Assembly: GCA_004335635.1 (NCBI GenBank)
Contig: QAXH01006054.1
Span: 1,049 to 34,512, forward strand
Reading direction: 5' to 3'
Source: Chloromonas sp. AAM2
Taxonomy: Eukaryota; Chlorophyta; Chlorophyceae; Chlamydomonadales; Chlamydomonadaceae
DNA: 33,464 bases
The translations under genes and the position numbers were made by a program. Shown one piece after another: positions 21,401 to 31,871 of the stretch. Below the pieces are notes generated by a model that saw only the letters and a program-made list of their open reading frames with translations, ran no database searches and was not told the origin of the DNA. Numbering within the stretch: the stretch's first letter is position 1; every line of letters starts with the position of its first letter.

Positions 21401-24209
21401 GCGTTACTGTCCGGTGCTCTCAGAATGCGAGGACGTTGCACACTGGGAGCTGCCCTGGTACGAGGGATCCTCCAGCGCGCTCCTGGCCATATTCGACGGG
21501 CACCAGGGCGTGAGGGCGGCCAACAAGGCACGCGACGAGCTGCCAAAACTGCTCAGGGATAAGCTCAAGGTACGGGGAACGAGAGAGAGAGGGGCAGCCA
21601 GGGAGAAAGAGAGACAGGAAGAGAGGAAGAGAGAGGCAGATGCTTGCAACAAGGTCGCCAGAAGCTAGGATGGGGATACAACAAGAAGTGGCCCTTGTGT
21701 TGGTTTTACACTTACAAGCCTCACAGACACCGTTCAACTGTAGCACAAGTATTCCTATGAGGCCCTTGCTGCTGTGTGTCTGCTGATGTGATTGTTTCCA
21801 CTGTTGTTTCTATGTTTTAATTGATTAAAGCCATGCCGGCTACTTCTTCCTTTTGTTTCCCAGCTACTCCCAACTTGCCGACGAGGGTAATCAAAGTTCA
21901 GACCAGCGTGCCCGTGTTGCAAGCATATACCGCTCATGGTGTGGTGTGCTGCCTGTCCCGCAGTCGTCCGGTGCCCCTGGCCCGCCCGCTGGCCTGCTCT
22001 GCGGCCGCTCCGGGCCTGCGCAGGCCGCGTTGCTGCAATCACTGTTTCTGGAAACTGACGCTGCCATAGCCCTTGACGAGGGATGCACAGCCACAGTGCT
22101 GCTCTTAGAGAGGGATGCACAGGGCGCGTGCATTCTGCAGGTGAGCACAAGGCAACAGGTGAAGCCGCGAGAGGGAGCCAGAGCAAGCAGGGGAGGGGGA
22201 GGGCAAGGTGGAGGAGGGCAAGGTTAGGTGCAAGGATGGTGGCGATTTGGACGATCAACAGACGGTCCAGTTGATGAGGGATGAGGGTCAAGCAGAGTCA
22301 GTGGCAACGTGCAATCAGGGCTTCGTTAGGCAATGCAGAGTAATGAACCACCGTAGTACCAGAAGCAGTAGAAATGGGGCCGCCAACTTCTGGCGGTTTT
22401 CAGTGGTCGCCTGGTGCAAATCAAAATTCATGGTAGCTGCAGAGTTGCCTGGGTCTGCAGCCGTACACAGCACTGTGTGCCAGACTAGTAGTCTCTTATC
22501 TGACATCACAAATCCAGGTGGCATTCGTGCAGACTAGCATTGCCTGTTCTTGCATGTCACACATGCATGCACCCACATACCGTCTGGCCGTACATGCATC
22601 TACAACTGCTGTACATTCTTGTCTTTGCAGAGTGCGAATGTGGGCGATAGCAGTGCGGTGCTAGTGCAGCTCCCCAGCAACAATAGCAGCACATGCGACA
22701 TCACACAGCCCGCTCCCCAGCCCTGGCTTGGCCCACAGACAAACGAATCCCTGCCTGACAATGGCGACTGCAAAAGTCATGTTGTCAGCTCAGCCCCCCT
22801 ATCTACCAGCCCTTTACAAACCATCCCCTCCGGCACCCTCCTCCCGCCCTTACCACACACAACCACACAGAGACGCACAACTTCTACTGAAGATGACACG
22901 TTCAGCGAGCTGCATGTGCAATCGTCGCCCCCTGCTATCGGCGATGGCAGCAGCAGAAGAATGAGTGCTCAGCCTAGCTCGGACTCGGTTGCCCAACAAC
23001 AGCAACAGCACCACCACCTGCAGCAGCAGGGTGGTGGTACAGGAGTGCCAGTTTCCCCACGGCTGGCCAGTTTGCCTGAGGGGGAGAGTGCATTGCTTGA
23101 CGCCGGTGCTACGGGGGCGGGAGCAGGCGGGGCGCAGGCGGAGTGGCCAGGGGTGCGGCCGTTCACTCCGCCAGCGGGGACGGAAGGCGGAGCGCTAGAC
23201 AGCGGCGGCCACTGGATAAAACTGAGCGAGGACCACCGGATTAGCAGCAGTGCAAAGGAGCGGCAACGGTTGGCGGGTCTAGGGCACAAGACGGTGCGAA
23301 CGCGCTTGTTCGGGCTCAACATCTCCCGCATGCTCGGGGATAAATTCCTCAAAGACGAGGCGTTGGGTTTCATAGCGGACCCACATGTCAGCCCGCGTCT
23401 GCTGGTGGCACCCGGGGCAGCACAGGCACAGCTGTGGCAGCAGCCGCAGGAGCAGCACCAGCAGCAGCAGCAGGAGCAGCAGGGACAGCAGCAGGCGGAG
23501 GACGTGGCGGGAGTGCAGACAGGAGGGATGCAGGGAGCGGGCGAGCAGGGGCAAGGGGCGGTGACAAAAGGCCGGACGTTTGTGATGCTTGCGTCGGATG
23601 GGTTGTGGGATGTGGTGGGCGAGGCGAGGGCTGCAGGGCTCATTGCTCGGGCTATGGCTCAGGACCCGGGTGGGTGAACTGGCCGTTTGGATGGTTGGTT
23701 ACTTGGTTGTTGATGGCCTTGGCTGATCAGCACAAGGGGATATGCATACAGATTGGGTGACAGAACAGCGAGCAGGTTGAAGCTGGACCATGGGGCATTC
23801 CTTCTGGCATTGATTCAGAGGGACGACGCTGGCAGCCAGATGTGCTGTCATACAGCATTATGTTATTCACACCCCATTTGTCTGCGAATGCCATGTGCCT
23901 GGCTTGCTAGTGTTAGTTGCATTTTGCTTTCAATCGGCAGGCTGCTGCTGACGTTGGAAACCAGATGGACCCTCACCTTGCATTCACAATGACTGTTTTT
24001 TTGTCACTGCTGGCGCCATTCCCATCCTTGCTCGTGCTGTGTTCGCTGTTTGTGTTCTACTGTTGTTATTCCTGGCTTGATGCGTGTGTACTGGTGCTGT
24101 GTGCGTTCCAGGGACGTCGGTTGCGGAGCTTGCCGGCATTTTGCTGAGCCAAGCAGTGGCGCTCAGGTCCAAGGACGACATCACAGTCATGGTCCTGGAG
24201 ATCCTCTGA
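18431..24209 (+). CDS. KAPP-like: KAPP-like protein phosphatase 2C (membrane anchor + FHA + PP2C)
   Basis: Eight exons: 18431-18562, 18658-19272, 19718-19828, 20345-20834, 21400-21569, 21907-22140 (acceptor least certain), 22631-23669 and 24112-24209; phases agree, giving 962 residues. Order: signal-anchor helix (about 6-28) then a KKK stop; a low-complexity linker containing LGPPKF and FGPPKF repeats; an FHA domain (about 225-330) with VRIGR, EVSSKHATIHY and IDVGSLNGSSLNG; then a PP2C domain. PP2C motifs: CEDVAHWELP, AIFDGHQG, DEGCTATVLL, SANVGDSSAVL, KLSEDHRI, GLNISRMLGDKFLK, ADPHVSP, LASDGLWDVV and SKDDITVMVLEIL. The metal-binding Asp of DGH, GDS, SDG and DDI are all kept. In plants KAPP has this same architecture; its FHA domain binds phosphorylated receptor kinases and its phosphatase acts on phospho-Ser/Thr. 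It is much longer than plant KAPP owing to linkers and an insert of about 185 residues between VGDS and LSEDHR. Confidence 0.92.
19561..19660. repeat. 27-bp degenerate tandem repeat in KAPP intron 2
   Basis: Units of 27 bp each starting GCATGTGAAG, GCATGTGAAG, GCATGTACAA and GCATGCGAGG begin at 19561, 19588, 19615 and 19642, in the intron just upstream of the FHA exon at 19718. Confidence 0.75.
23440..23505 (+). repeat. CAG/CAGCAG tract coding a Gln-rich insert in the PP2C domain
   Basis: In-frame CAG repeats encode a Q/E-rich loop (QQPQEQHQQQQQEQQGQQQ) between ADPHVSP and the LASDGLWD motif of the KAPP-like phosphatase. It lies outside the conserved catalytic motifs, so it is probably a surface loop. 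Confidence 0.8.
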
Positions 24210-25474
24210 TAAAGCCAGTCCCAGGCTTGGGTGGTACGGTGGAACCTGGGCTCTGATGGGCAGCTGACCAGGCTGGCCATGCCACCCACCAAGGCCTGTA
24301 TCGCTTCCCAAGCACAACGCAGCCGTATGCGGGCGGCTGCTCAATTCCCATGCAATCAGCATCAGCTTCAGAAGGGATGGGTCAGCGGCCCCATATGCTC
24401 ACCTGGGTTAAGATGGATGAAAATGACATAGTGCCAGCGGAGGAAGACGCTGAGGTTGAGGAAGATGATCAGTCTTGACCAATGTGACACGTGAAAACGC
24501 TCTTGCAATAATGGCTCTGCTTAGGTGCATGGTGTTGGTGTCGGTGTCTCCAAACCCTCTTGCCAATTCAGTGCATGTCCTCCCATGGTGGATTAGCACT
24601 TTTGCATAGTGTCTTGAAGCCCTCTTGCCAGTGCCCTTTCTCAGTCGGTGCTGTCGCGTGATGGGTTGGGCATGATGCAGGTCCGCCCTCAAGCCCGCCT
24701 GGCAGTGTCTCCTCCTTCTCCAATGCAGATAACTTTTTATTTGAATAGTAATCAAGGGCCGCACTTGTCAGACGCTCGAGGGCAGTGCCTAGGCTAGTTT
24801 GTGCTCTGACTCCTGGTCATCTGCTGGCACTGCCACACAAGCCACTGCTGAGGCTTACACTTGTATCGATTGATGGACGTGCACTGCCTTCCGCTTCAGC
24901 TGGGCTTGTGCTTTAGGTCATGTCACCGGAACCTCCAGGCTAACCAAACCAGGTCGTTTTTGTCCGGATAACCCCTGTCTTGGTGTTGGGTGCGGAATTT
25001 CACAACAACTCTGGTGCCGAATCTTAGCCTTTGCCAGCCCTGGCACTGCGTGACGCTTATCCGTGTGACATGGCGTGTGCTTGGATCAGCCAGTAGGTGC
25101 TGAAGGAAAACTGATGCTATAGCCAGCGTGCTGGGCGCAGCAGCTTTGGACCGGAGTGACAAACGTGGTTCAGGTTTGGCTGTCAAACCGCTTGATTGAC
25201 TACGATGTCTGTGAGAACTCGTACAACCCCCTGCTGTTTGTGGTGGCTTCATTCTTTCTCTGCTCTTGTAAGCAGGTAGGCCTGCGAAACCATTCGACCA
25301 CACCCCATAGTAAAGATATTCCAAGACGACCTTGTGCTCTGGGCAGCGTCCTTTTGCGCCCGCGGTGTGCGAGTGAGTTGGTTTTTTCACATCTGTATCG
25401 TCCGCCAATCCTCAATGCTGATCATGTAAAAGGTCCGGAGCATACCGACTCGTGTAAAAGGTCCTTCCCTTGAT
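24210..25474. other. Spacer downstream of KAPP; no supported gene
   Basis: Contains the KAPP 3' UTR. The nearest plus-strand TGTAA motifs are only near 25267 and 25426, so the transcript end is unclear. A 161-codon minus-strand open frame (25408-24923) has a plausible composition but no recognisable family. It could be part of the retroelement debris to its right. Confidence 0.4.
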
Positions 25475-25762
25475 TCAAAGAAGAACTAAGGTCAGCGTGC
25501 ACAGGCGTGCCGCAGCCAGTTGAACCTTGCTGGTAGGTGTGACAAGCGCTTTAGTCTCCACACCCGTCGCCTGCTGGTGTACTACTGATTGCGGCAGACC
25601 TCTCCCCATGACGTTGACCATGGCCGTGCTGGGACCGGCAATGGACTTAAACCCTGGGAACTGATTCAAACCTGAACAGTTCTTTGGTTTCAGGAGTGCA
25701 TTGGGAAAGCTTTCATGAAACTGAACAAAACCGAGAGCACGTAATGATCTTGAGCTGATCAA
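25475..25762 (-). pseudogene. Possible Copia protease-region remnant, opposite orientation to the RT remnant
   Basis: The frame contains FKSIAGPSTAMVNVMGRG followed by a hydrophobic stretch ending VQLAAARLCTLTLV. This arrangement resembles the region after the catalytic Asp in Copia-type proteases (a short VxNGxG-like loop, then the V-L-P-x-L-x-N-L-L-S-V-like end). The catalytic DSGA motif itself is not seen. The match is by pattern only. Confidence 0.35.
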
Positions 25763-25787
25763 AACAGGCTTCTGCGACTCAACCTCC

Positions 25788-26120
25788 TCTTCATCAGCTT
25801 GATGTCAAGACTGCTTTTCTGCATGGTGAAGACTGGACAGGGATGTTTATGCAGCTCAACCACCAGGCTTTGATAGGGGTGATGGCAAGGTACTGCATCC
25901 AAAAAGGGCAGTGTATGGTTTACGTCTAGCTTCACGAGCATGGTTCATCAAGCTCAAAAAGCACCTCAAGAAGTTAGGCTGTGAGTCTTCACTAGCAGAC
26001 CCCAGTTTGTGTGTGCTAAACAGATGGTTTGTTGTGCTATCTTGTGTACGTTGACGACATCCTTCTGGCATGCAAGAGATTAAGCGCTCTATCATCAGTC
26101 AAGAAGCATACCATGTAGCA
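25788..26120 (+). pseudogene. Copia reverse transcriptase fragment, frameshifted
   Basis: Begins with LHQLDVKTAFLHGE, a hallmark of Copia RT. It continues in a different frame with QPPGFDRGDGK and RAVYGLRLASRAWF, then in another frame with the catalytic YVDDILLACK at 26047. A stop follows near 26113. At least two frameshifts (near 25840 and 26040) break it, so it is not functional. The upstream part of RT is missing. Confidence 0.9.
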
Positions 26121-26170
26121 CTTCTCATGCCTTTCTAGAAGTCAAGCTTGTCTCAGTTGATTTGTCGTGA

Positions 26171-26818
26171 GTGTCTGCCTTTGAAGCACGTGATATGGGC
26201 GATGCCAAGGTTTTTCTGGGCTATGAGATTGAAAAGGATAGGGCTAACCGGTCTTTGGTGATCAGGCAGTCTGCTCTGGCAAGGGAGTATGTTGACAGGT
26301 TTGACATGGTGTCGCCTGGTCAGCGTAAGGTACCGATTGCACAGGGCACGGTGCTTGAGGCTTTCTTTCAGTGAGCTACTTGGTTCCACACCAGATCTCT
26401 CTCTGACAGTGACTTTGCAGGTGACAAGGAGGCTTTGTGCGGTGCTGCTATTTCATGCTCAAGCAAGCAACAGTCCACAGTCGCTCAGAGCACTGCTGAG
26501 GCAGAGTACATGGCAGCAGCAACCAAGGAGGCTTTGTGGTTGCGCAATCTTTTGATTAATCTAGGTGAACCGTGTGCCAGTTTGCCTGTGCACATGGACA
26601 GTCAGGCTGCCATTGCAATGATCAGTAATCCAATGATCTCTGCTAAGAGCAAGCATGTGGATGTACAATTGCATGCTGTGCGTGATTACGTGGCTATAGG
26701 TGATGTGAGCATAGATTACATCAGCACAGATCTGATGGCGGCTGATCTGCTCACTAAGGTTGTTTCCAGGCATAAGCACCACGAGTGCTGCTACATGATT
26801 GGCATGGTTCGTCTGTGA
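26171..26818 (+). pseudogene. Copia RT connection and RNase H remnant
   Basis: First part (26171-26374): ARDMGDAKVFLGYEIEKDR, the usual Copia RT-RNase H connection, ending at a stop. After a frame break, RNase H runs from about 26396 to the stop at 26816-26818. It retains SDFAGD, STAEAEYMA, HMDSQAAIAM and KSKHVDVQLHAVRD, so the usual acidic catalytic positions are still present. This half is less damaged than the RT half. Confidence 0.9.
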
Positions 26819-26846
26819 ACACTGCAGGATTGCAAGTGAGTGGGAG

Positions 26847-27100
26847 TGTTGGAGTGGGTTGGGTTGTGGTACACTTTCAATACTTTGTGTTGACTGTGTG
26901 GTTTGTACTACTCACGTGACTCTAACTGACAAACAGACTACTGCCATTCATGAGGTTGACTTGTGCTCTCTGATGAGCAGTCGTGCGTTTGGCTTGCGCC
27001 GTTTGCTCAACACTGCAGCACGCAGGCTTGAGCCTGGGCTTGGAGCGAATAGTAGTGGACTTATAGGTAGTGCGTTTATTGGTAGGCCCGGTTTGATACA
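26847..27100 (+). repeat. Candidate 3' LTR of the Copia remnant (left edge only)
   Basis: Directly after the RNase H stop comes a purine-rich tract (AAGTGAGTGGGAG), then TGTTGGAGTGGG. TGTTGGAG is a common Copia LTR start. No second copy was found in the window, so the right boundary given is a guess. Confidence 0.4.
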
Positions 27101-27828
27101 TGGCACCAGGTCCAAAGGAATCGTGGTGGGAATCGGGCAGTTCGTTGGGCGTCCACGCAGTCCGTCCAGCTATCGCTAAGATGACTATTACCAACAACGC
27201 ACCTTGCTTGAAGGCCGCGCCGCAGCAAGGAAGGGCCATCTTGTCAAAAACTCCGGGTGCAACGAAGCAGCCATCGCCTATCAAACAATAGCTGGTGACG
27301 AGTAGGCAGTGAATCTGGGGCCAAGGCAGGATCGGGGCTGAGGGCTGAAGCGGGACCGCCAAATCGCACGGCTGAACCACCTGCTCGCAACCGCCCTTGA
27401 GCTTCTTCTTTGGTGGCATGGTGTTTCAGTCTAGCCCGTAAAGTGTTGATGCTGGAGAGCTGCGAACTCACGGGCAGCCCGTCAACCTGCCCGATAGTTG
27501 GACTGGCGGTTGAGAAACGGCCCGGGTTTCCTACGGGCAGCCGGTAACTGCCACCCGTAACATTTCTTCAAAAGGCCTGATTTCACGGGGCCGCTAGCGG
27601 TGGTCTTCCACTGACTTGACGGCGGCGTCCAAGTGCGGCAGAAGCTTCGTGGCCAAAGGAACTTTGAGAGAATTAAAAAAGTTGATGTTTGCGTTGGACG
27701 TGCTGCCTGGTGTGCGCCTTCCTTTATAAGAAGGGTTACCACGTTGGGAACATGCACAGTCAGTAGAGTACCAGGAAGAGATGTTCCCTACAGTCAAGGA
27801 AGCAAGGCCGGGCCTGGCGGGACCATGT
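27101..27828. other. Spacer with hairpin-rich CGGGCAG motifs; no supported gene
   Basis: The CGGGCAG motif occurs in both orientations at about 27472-27560, including the perfect palindrome CGGGCAGCCCG, CTGCCCG a few bases on, and GGCAGCCGGTAACTGCC (5-bp arms). This looks like the end of a DNA transposon. A minus-strand frame starting MPPKKKLKGG at 27419 lies just inside it but has no recognisable domain. Confidence 0.4.
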
Positions 27829-30800
27829 CTAAAAGAAGCCCCCATCGTCTCCCCCTCCACCTCCGTCGTCGCCAGCATCATCGTACCCTTCGTCATCATC
27901 AAAGTGCTCACCCTACAATCAAAGCAAGGGTAGAGTTGGGTTTGGGATCTGCCCTTGCTTTCATTCTAGCTGAGAGCAGTTCAGGAAGGTGTCTGTCCTG
28001 TCTCAAGTCCTGTGACTTGGCCCGTCCCACAGGCTGCCCTGACATGATGAGGTTGTATACATAGAGGGCAACGGTCAGGCACATGCGTGGCCCAACCTGA
28101 ACGTCGCCCTTCAATCCTCATCTTTACAACAACAACAGCCCCAAAGCATTGCTTTGATTGCTTCATCATCCGCAGACCCCAATGCACTGGTCCAAGCACG
28201 AAAACAATAACAGCCGAGCCTGCAATGTTGCAACTAAGACAAAGCAGCTGTGTCACATGCTGATGTCATGATTGCAAGGGTTTTCGATCATTTGACTCCA
28301 TACTGCTGAATGTGGGACGACCAACACAGGGGCCCCCTGTTGCCTCAGCAGGATTCCCCGACGGAACCTGCTAGTGGTAGTGGCGCTCTCACCCAGTAAC
28401 GCACAGTTCGAGTCACGCACCTGATAGTAGTCATCATTATCCATATCCTCTTCATCGTCCGTGTCCCTGGGCTCCTCCTCCTCGGCCTCCCCGCCCTCCT
28501 CCTGATTGCCCGCCCCGCCGCCCTCCCCGCCCTCAGCCTCGCGTTTGGCCAATGCATCCAACCGATCCAACTGACCTGTGCAGGTAACAGGAGGACAATA
28601 ATGGCAATCAACTTGGCGCTAGCAGTCCAAATCCAAGTGGGGCCAAAAGCCATGCTTTTTCGCTCAGAAAACGACGTTCTGCGGATGCTCAGCAATCGAG
28701 CGACCCAGCAGCGGTATGTCGTTGTTTCAGTAGATTACCTAGCGGTTACGCACAGGCAGTTTGCCTGGAATCATGCTCACAAGCAACGACCTGGCCAGTG
28801 GTCGTGCGACCTTGGTAGGCTTTGCCACCCGCCGAGGCTCCCACCCCGTCATCACCCAAGCAGATGAGTGTTCTTTTGATTCTCGACAATGGTCTTCAAT
28901 GGAGTCATGAATGCGAGCCTTGAATGGGACCAAGCCCTAGGCACTGATCTTTGCCCTGATCAACACAAATCTTGGTCCCTCTGCAATACGCATGTGCACT
29001 ATGCCGCACGCACGCACGCACGCACAAAAAAACAGTCCTTTGGGCAAACTGTGTTCACCTCGATGACCAAGGCTGGCGCCCGGCGCCCACATGCCTGTCA
29101 ACGTTGTGAGATGGCTCCACGATTGCAAGAGCGCTCCCAACAATGGTCTGCTTGCATGCTATCTGTTCCGCAACTACTCAGCTATCTCAGCTATCTATGC
29201 TATCTGAGCGCATCCTGGAGGTCGCAACACGACTAGTCCGTGGTGAATCAGAAGCCACTGCAAGAGCAGCCATGCACGGCCCCAGGCACCAGCTCGTCCG
29301 CTGACTCGATATAGATCATAACGCTGTGCTCAGGAGGTTTAGATCAAGCAGTGCAGATCAGGTTCCGCTTACCGAGCTGAGTTGTCACATGGTGTCCAAT
29401 AAGCGCACAGCTTGTTTCCATGAAAGGCAGGACAAGAGAAAACCCAGCCATGCTCGATCCTTAAGCATTGCCTTTCACCCCAGACCCCAAACCTTCCCCA
29501 TAACAAAGTCGTCAAGTCCAACTCCCAAAGCAAATCCTAAACAGCCCAATGCAAACCAGAAACCAAATCATAAAACCTAGCCCGTGGACACTGACCCGCC
29601 AACTCACACTCCACGGCTCACACTCACTTGTGTCGTCCCTCTTTCCTGCTCTCTTCCAGTACGCATCGCCATACTTGGCATACCTGCAGCAGTGAACACA
29701 TGCAGCAAACCAGTGTCAAACGAACAATAAGCATAGAACACCACTCCGGTGTGTACAAGCCCAGCTGAATGCACAGATGCGCATGCGCTGAATGTTGACG
29801 GACCTGCATGCGCCAAACGCAAAGTACAATGAACAGTAAGATAGGTTGTTACTATGCAACCAGTGTACATCTAATTATGAGCATCGTTACTACAGTAGAA
29901 AGCAGTGACTTAGGGCTTGCTTCACCCACTTCCTATCGCTGCTGCTGTAGAGGTCCTCGGGAAAGTATTCAGGCAGCAGCTGGATGACCGTGGTGAGCGG
30001 CTCGCGGGCGCGCTTGCGACTTGCGACCGACCGTGACGTGCCCACAGAACCGTTACTGGCGGTTATGGGCTTGTCCAGGTAGCGCTCCATGCACACCTCC
30101 ACGTCCTCTGCTGGCAGCCGCATGTGCGGCACGCGTGCATGTGACAATGCATGTAGAAGTACAGTTAGGGTAAGGCGTCAGGGTGTGTCCCTCACATGCC
30201 TTGTGTATGGGCTGGTTGAGCACGTTAAGAACTGCATCACGTGCAGGCTAAACAAGTGCAGGCTTACAACACACGCCAGAAAACTCAGTGCTTGCAGCGC
30301 ACGCTATGGCCCCAACCTTTAAAGTGACGCCGTGTGCTGGTCGCTGTTATTATCACCAATACAGGGCTGCAAAGCAACCCGTCCGAATGGAACACAAGGC
30401 GTGCCCTTAAACAGTGCAGCCCCTACAAAGCCATGCGTAAGCTGCATGGTTTGTTGTAAGGCCAAAAAAAGCAAAACCTTTGCTGAGGCCAAGCCCGGAC
30501 AAGCTAAATTTCTTACTGATGCAGAGTGACTGAATCACCCCAATACTAATCAAAGCATCGATATACTGGCCTTGGCTCACAGGTCCATGTTGGCAGGGGC
30601 AAATGCATGCACCGCACCTTTCTTATCGTCCTTTATCTCGAGGAAGAAGGGTGATTTCCACATGGTGCTGTCCAGATCATGGCGCCTCAACTGCAGTGAC
30701 AGAGTGACAAGCCAGGCGGCGGTGGTTGATGATCGCGCTGTGATACCAGAGTAACACACAGAAACAGAGTGGCTGAAATGAGCACAAACGCATATGTACA

Positions 30801-31839
30801 AAATCAGACAAGCTGTGCAGAACACGAACAAAACACAAGGGCCATGTTTGATTGATTCCTAACACAAGACTTTGCACAAGGCCATTTGACGATTTAATTT
30901 CCGAAGGAAAGGCAGTGAAAACAAGCTTTCATGGCAGCAGTATCCATCTGGGCGGTGTCATATCACGTATGAGACATGGTAGCACGCTTGATAGCAGCAC
31001 AGTGTCGCTGTACCGCTCGGAGGATCACTTTGCGCTTGGAGCACGGCAATCAGTTTTGCAACACGAGGTCGTCGGACAACCAACTGCAGAACACACGACT
31101 TCACACGAGGGCTCAGATGAACTGATTACTTATTGATTATCACTTATTAATTATTGCTGTTGTTGCTGTTTACATGGCCTTCAGTCCGGGGAGAACTGCT
31201 CAGCAGTGGCAAGGAGGGAAGGAAAATAGGTGGATTGATTAGCTCGTGTTAACTCTTAAGGCCGTTCGGTACGGCCATACACTCATACAGTGCACCAACG
31301 TATCTGCAACCGTGCTCGAGTCCTTACCAGGAGCATCTGGTCTCTGGCTGCTACTTCTGGATGATGGGGTAGCTCCACTTGCTGCATGCGTCAATCACGA
31401 ACACACACAGGCATGGTAGAAGCCATGAGCGAGAGCCAGATATGTTGGTGCGTTCTGAGCATGGGTGTATGCATAGCAAGGTTGTTGCTTGCTGGACTGA
31501 AGCTAGTCGACACTCCAGTCGTGTTGGTGCCCTGCTGGCGCGGCTGCTTGGCTCTCCTGTCTCTGGTGCTTGGGCTGTTGAAGGTGTTGAAGGTGTTTGG
31601 GCATGTGCCTGGGGTTGTTGTCCATTGTGGTGCCACAGAGCCAGCATGCAATCATGCAACCATGCGACAGAGATTGGAATCCTGGTGTGCTGCCCACTGC
31701 CATCACTTACAGGAAACAGAGGGGGCGGGCCGGCTGGCGCTGAGTCCACGATGTTTCCATCATCATCCTTCGCCACGGGACCTTGCGGCCCTCCTCTCCC
31801 TCTCCCACGCCAGCCGCGCCCTCCACCTCGAGCCGACAT
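27829..31839 (-). CDS. RPC7 (RPC31): DNA-directed RNA polymerase III subunit RPC7/RPC31
   Basis: Seven exons (minus): 31839-31711, 31381-31328, 30690-30618, 30110-29930, 29683-29628, 28575-28421 and 27912-27829. All junctions are GT-AG with matching phases, giving 243 residues, close to the usual RPC7 size. The N-terminus is the Gly/Arg-rich MSARGGGRGWRGRGRGGP typical of this family, followed by PPLFPQVELP, then MWKSPFFLE and CMERYLDKP, QLLPEYFPEDLY, QLDRLDALAKREAEGG, and an acidic tail with DDEEDMDNDDYYQ and GEHFDDDEGYDD ending in GGFF. The N-D-Y-Y-then-F-D-D tail is diagnostic. RPC7 is part of the Pol III-specific RPC3-RPC6-RPC7 subcomplex needed for initiation on tRNA and 5S rRNA genes. 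The last coding exon lies 508 bases beyond the previous one and would be missed without splicing. Confidence 0.92.
29005..29026. repeat. (CGCA)n microsatellite
   Basis: About five CGCA units in the RPC7 intron between exons 29683-29628 and 28575-28421, followed by an A run. Confidence 0.85.
30107..30112 (-). promoter_or_regulatory. Tandem NAGNAG splice acceptor in RPC7
   Basis: The acceptor of exon 30110-29930 reads CCAGCAG. Splicing after the first AG starts the exon at 30110; after the second, at 30107. Both keep frame and differ by one Ala before EDVEVCMERY. Confidence 0.6.
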
Positions 31840-31843
31840 GGTA

Positions 31844-31871
31844 ACCCTATACCCTAAATGCAAGCCCTAAA
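31844..31871 (-). promoter_or_regulatory. Telomere-like (telo-box) motifs in the RPC7 5' leader
   Basis: On the minus strand TTTAGGG, TTTAGGG and TATAGGG occur within 28 bases and end about 5 bases before the RPC7 ATG. In land plants, telo-boxes (AAACCCTA) near the start of transcription mark genes of the translation and ribosome machinery. A similar role here is inferred. Confidence 0.45.

Larger units (their letters stand above)
25788..26846 (+). mobile_element. Degenerate Ty1/Copia retrotransposon, 3' pol region
   Basis: Carries, in order, reverse transcriptase motifs, the RT connection region and RNase H, as in Copia pol, followed by a purine-rich tract. Integrase, gag and a 5' LTR are not found on this strand. 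Several frameshifts and stops show it is dead. It lies between the KAPP and RPC7 genes, both of which appear intact. Confidence 0.88.

Noticed and set aside
22969..23643. Minus-strand open frame of 224 codons rich in Cys
   Set aside because: Antisense of the large KAPP/PP2C exon; its Cys runs come from the CAG tract.
24923..25408. 161-codon minus-strand open frame
   Set aside because: No recognisable domain, splice pattern or poly(A) context; kept only as a possible piece of retroelement debris.
27594..27911. 105-codon minus-strand frame with good length
   Set aside because: It overlaps the last RPC7 exon in a different frame; the spliced RPC7 frame gives the conserved acidic tail.
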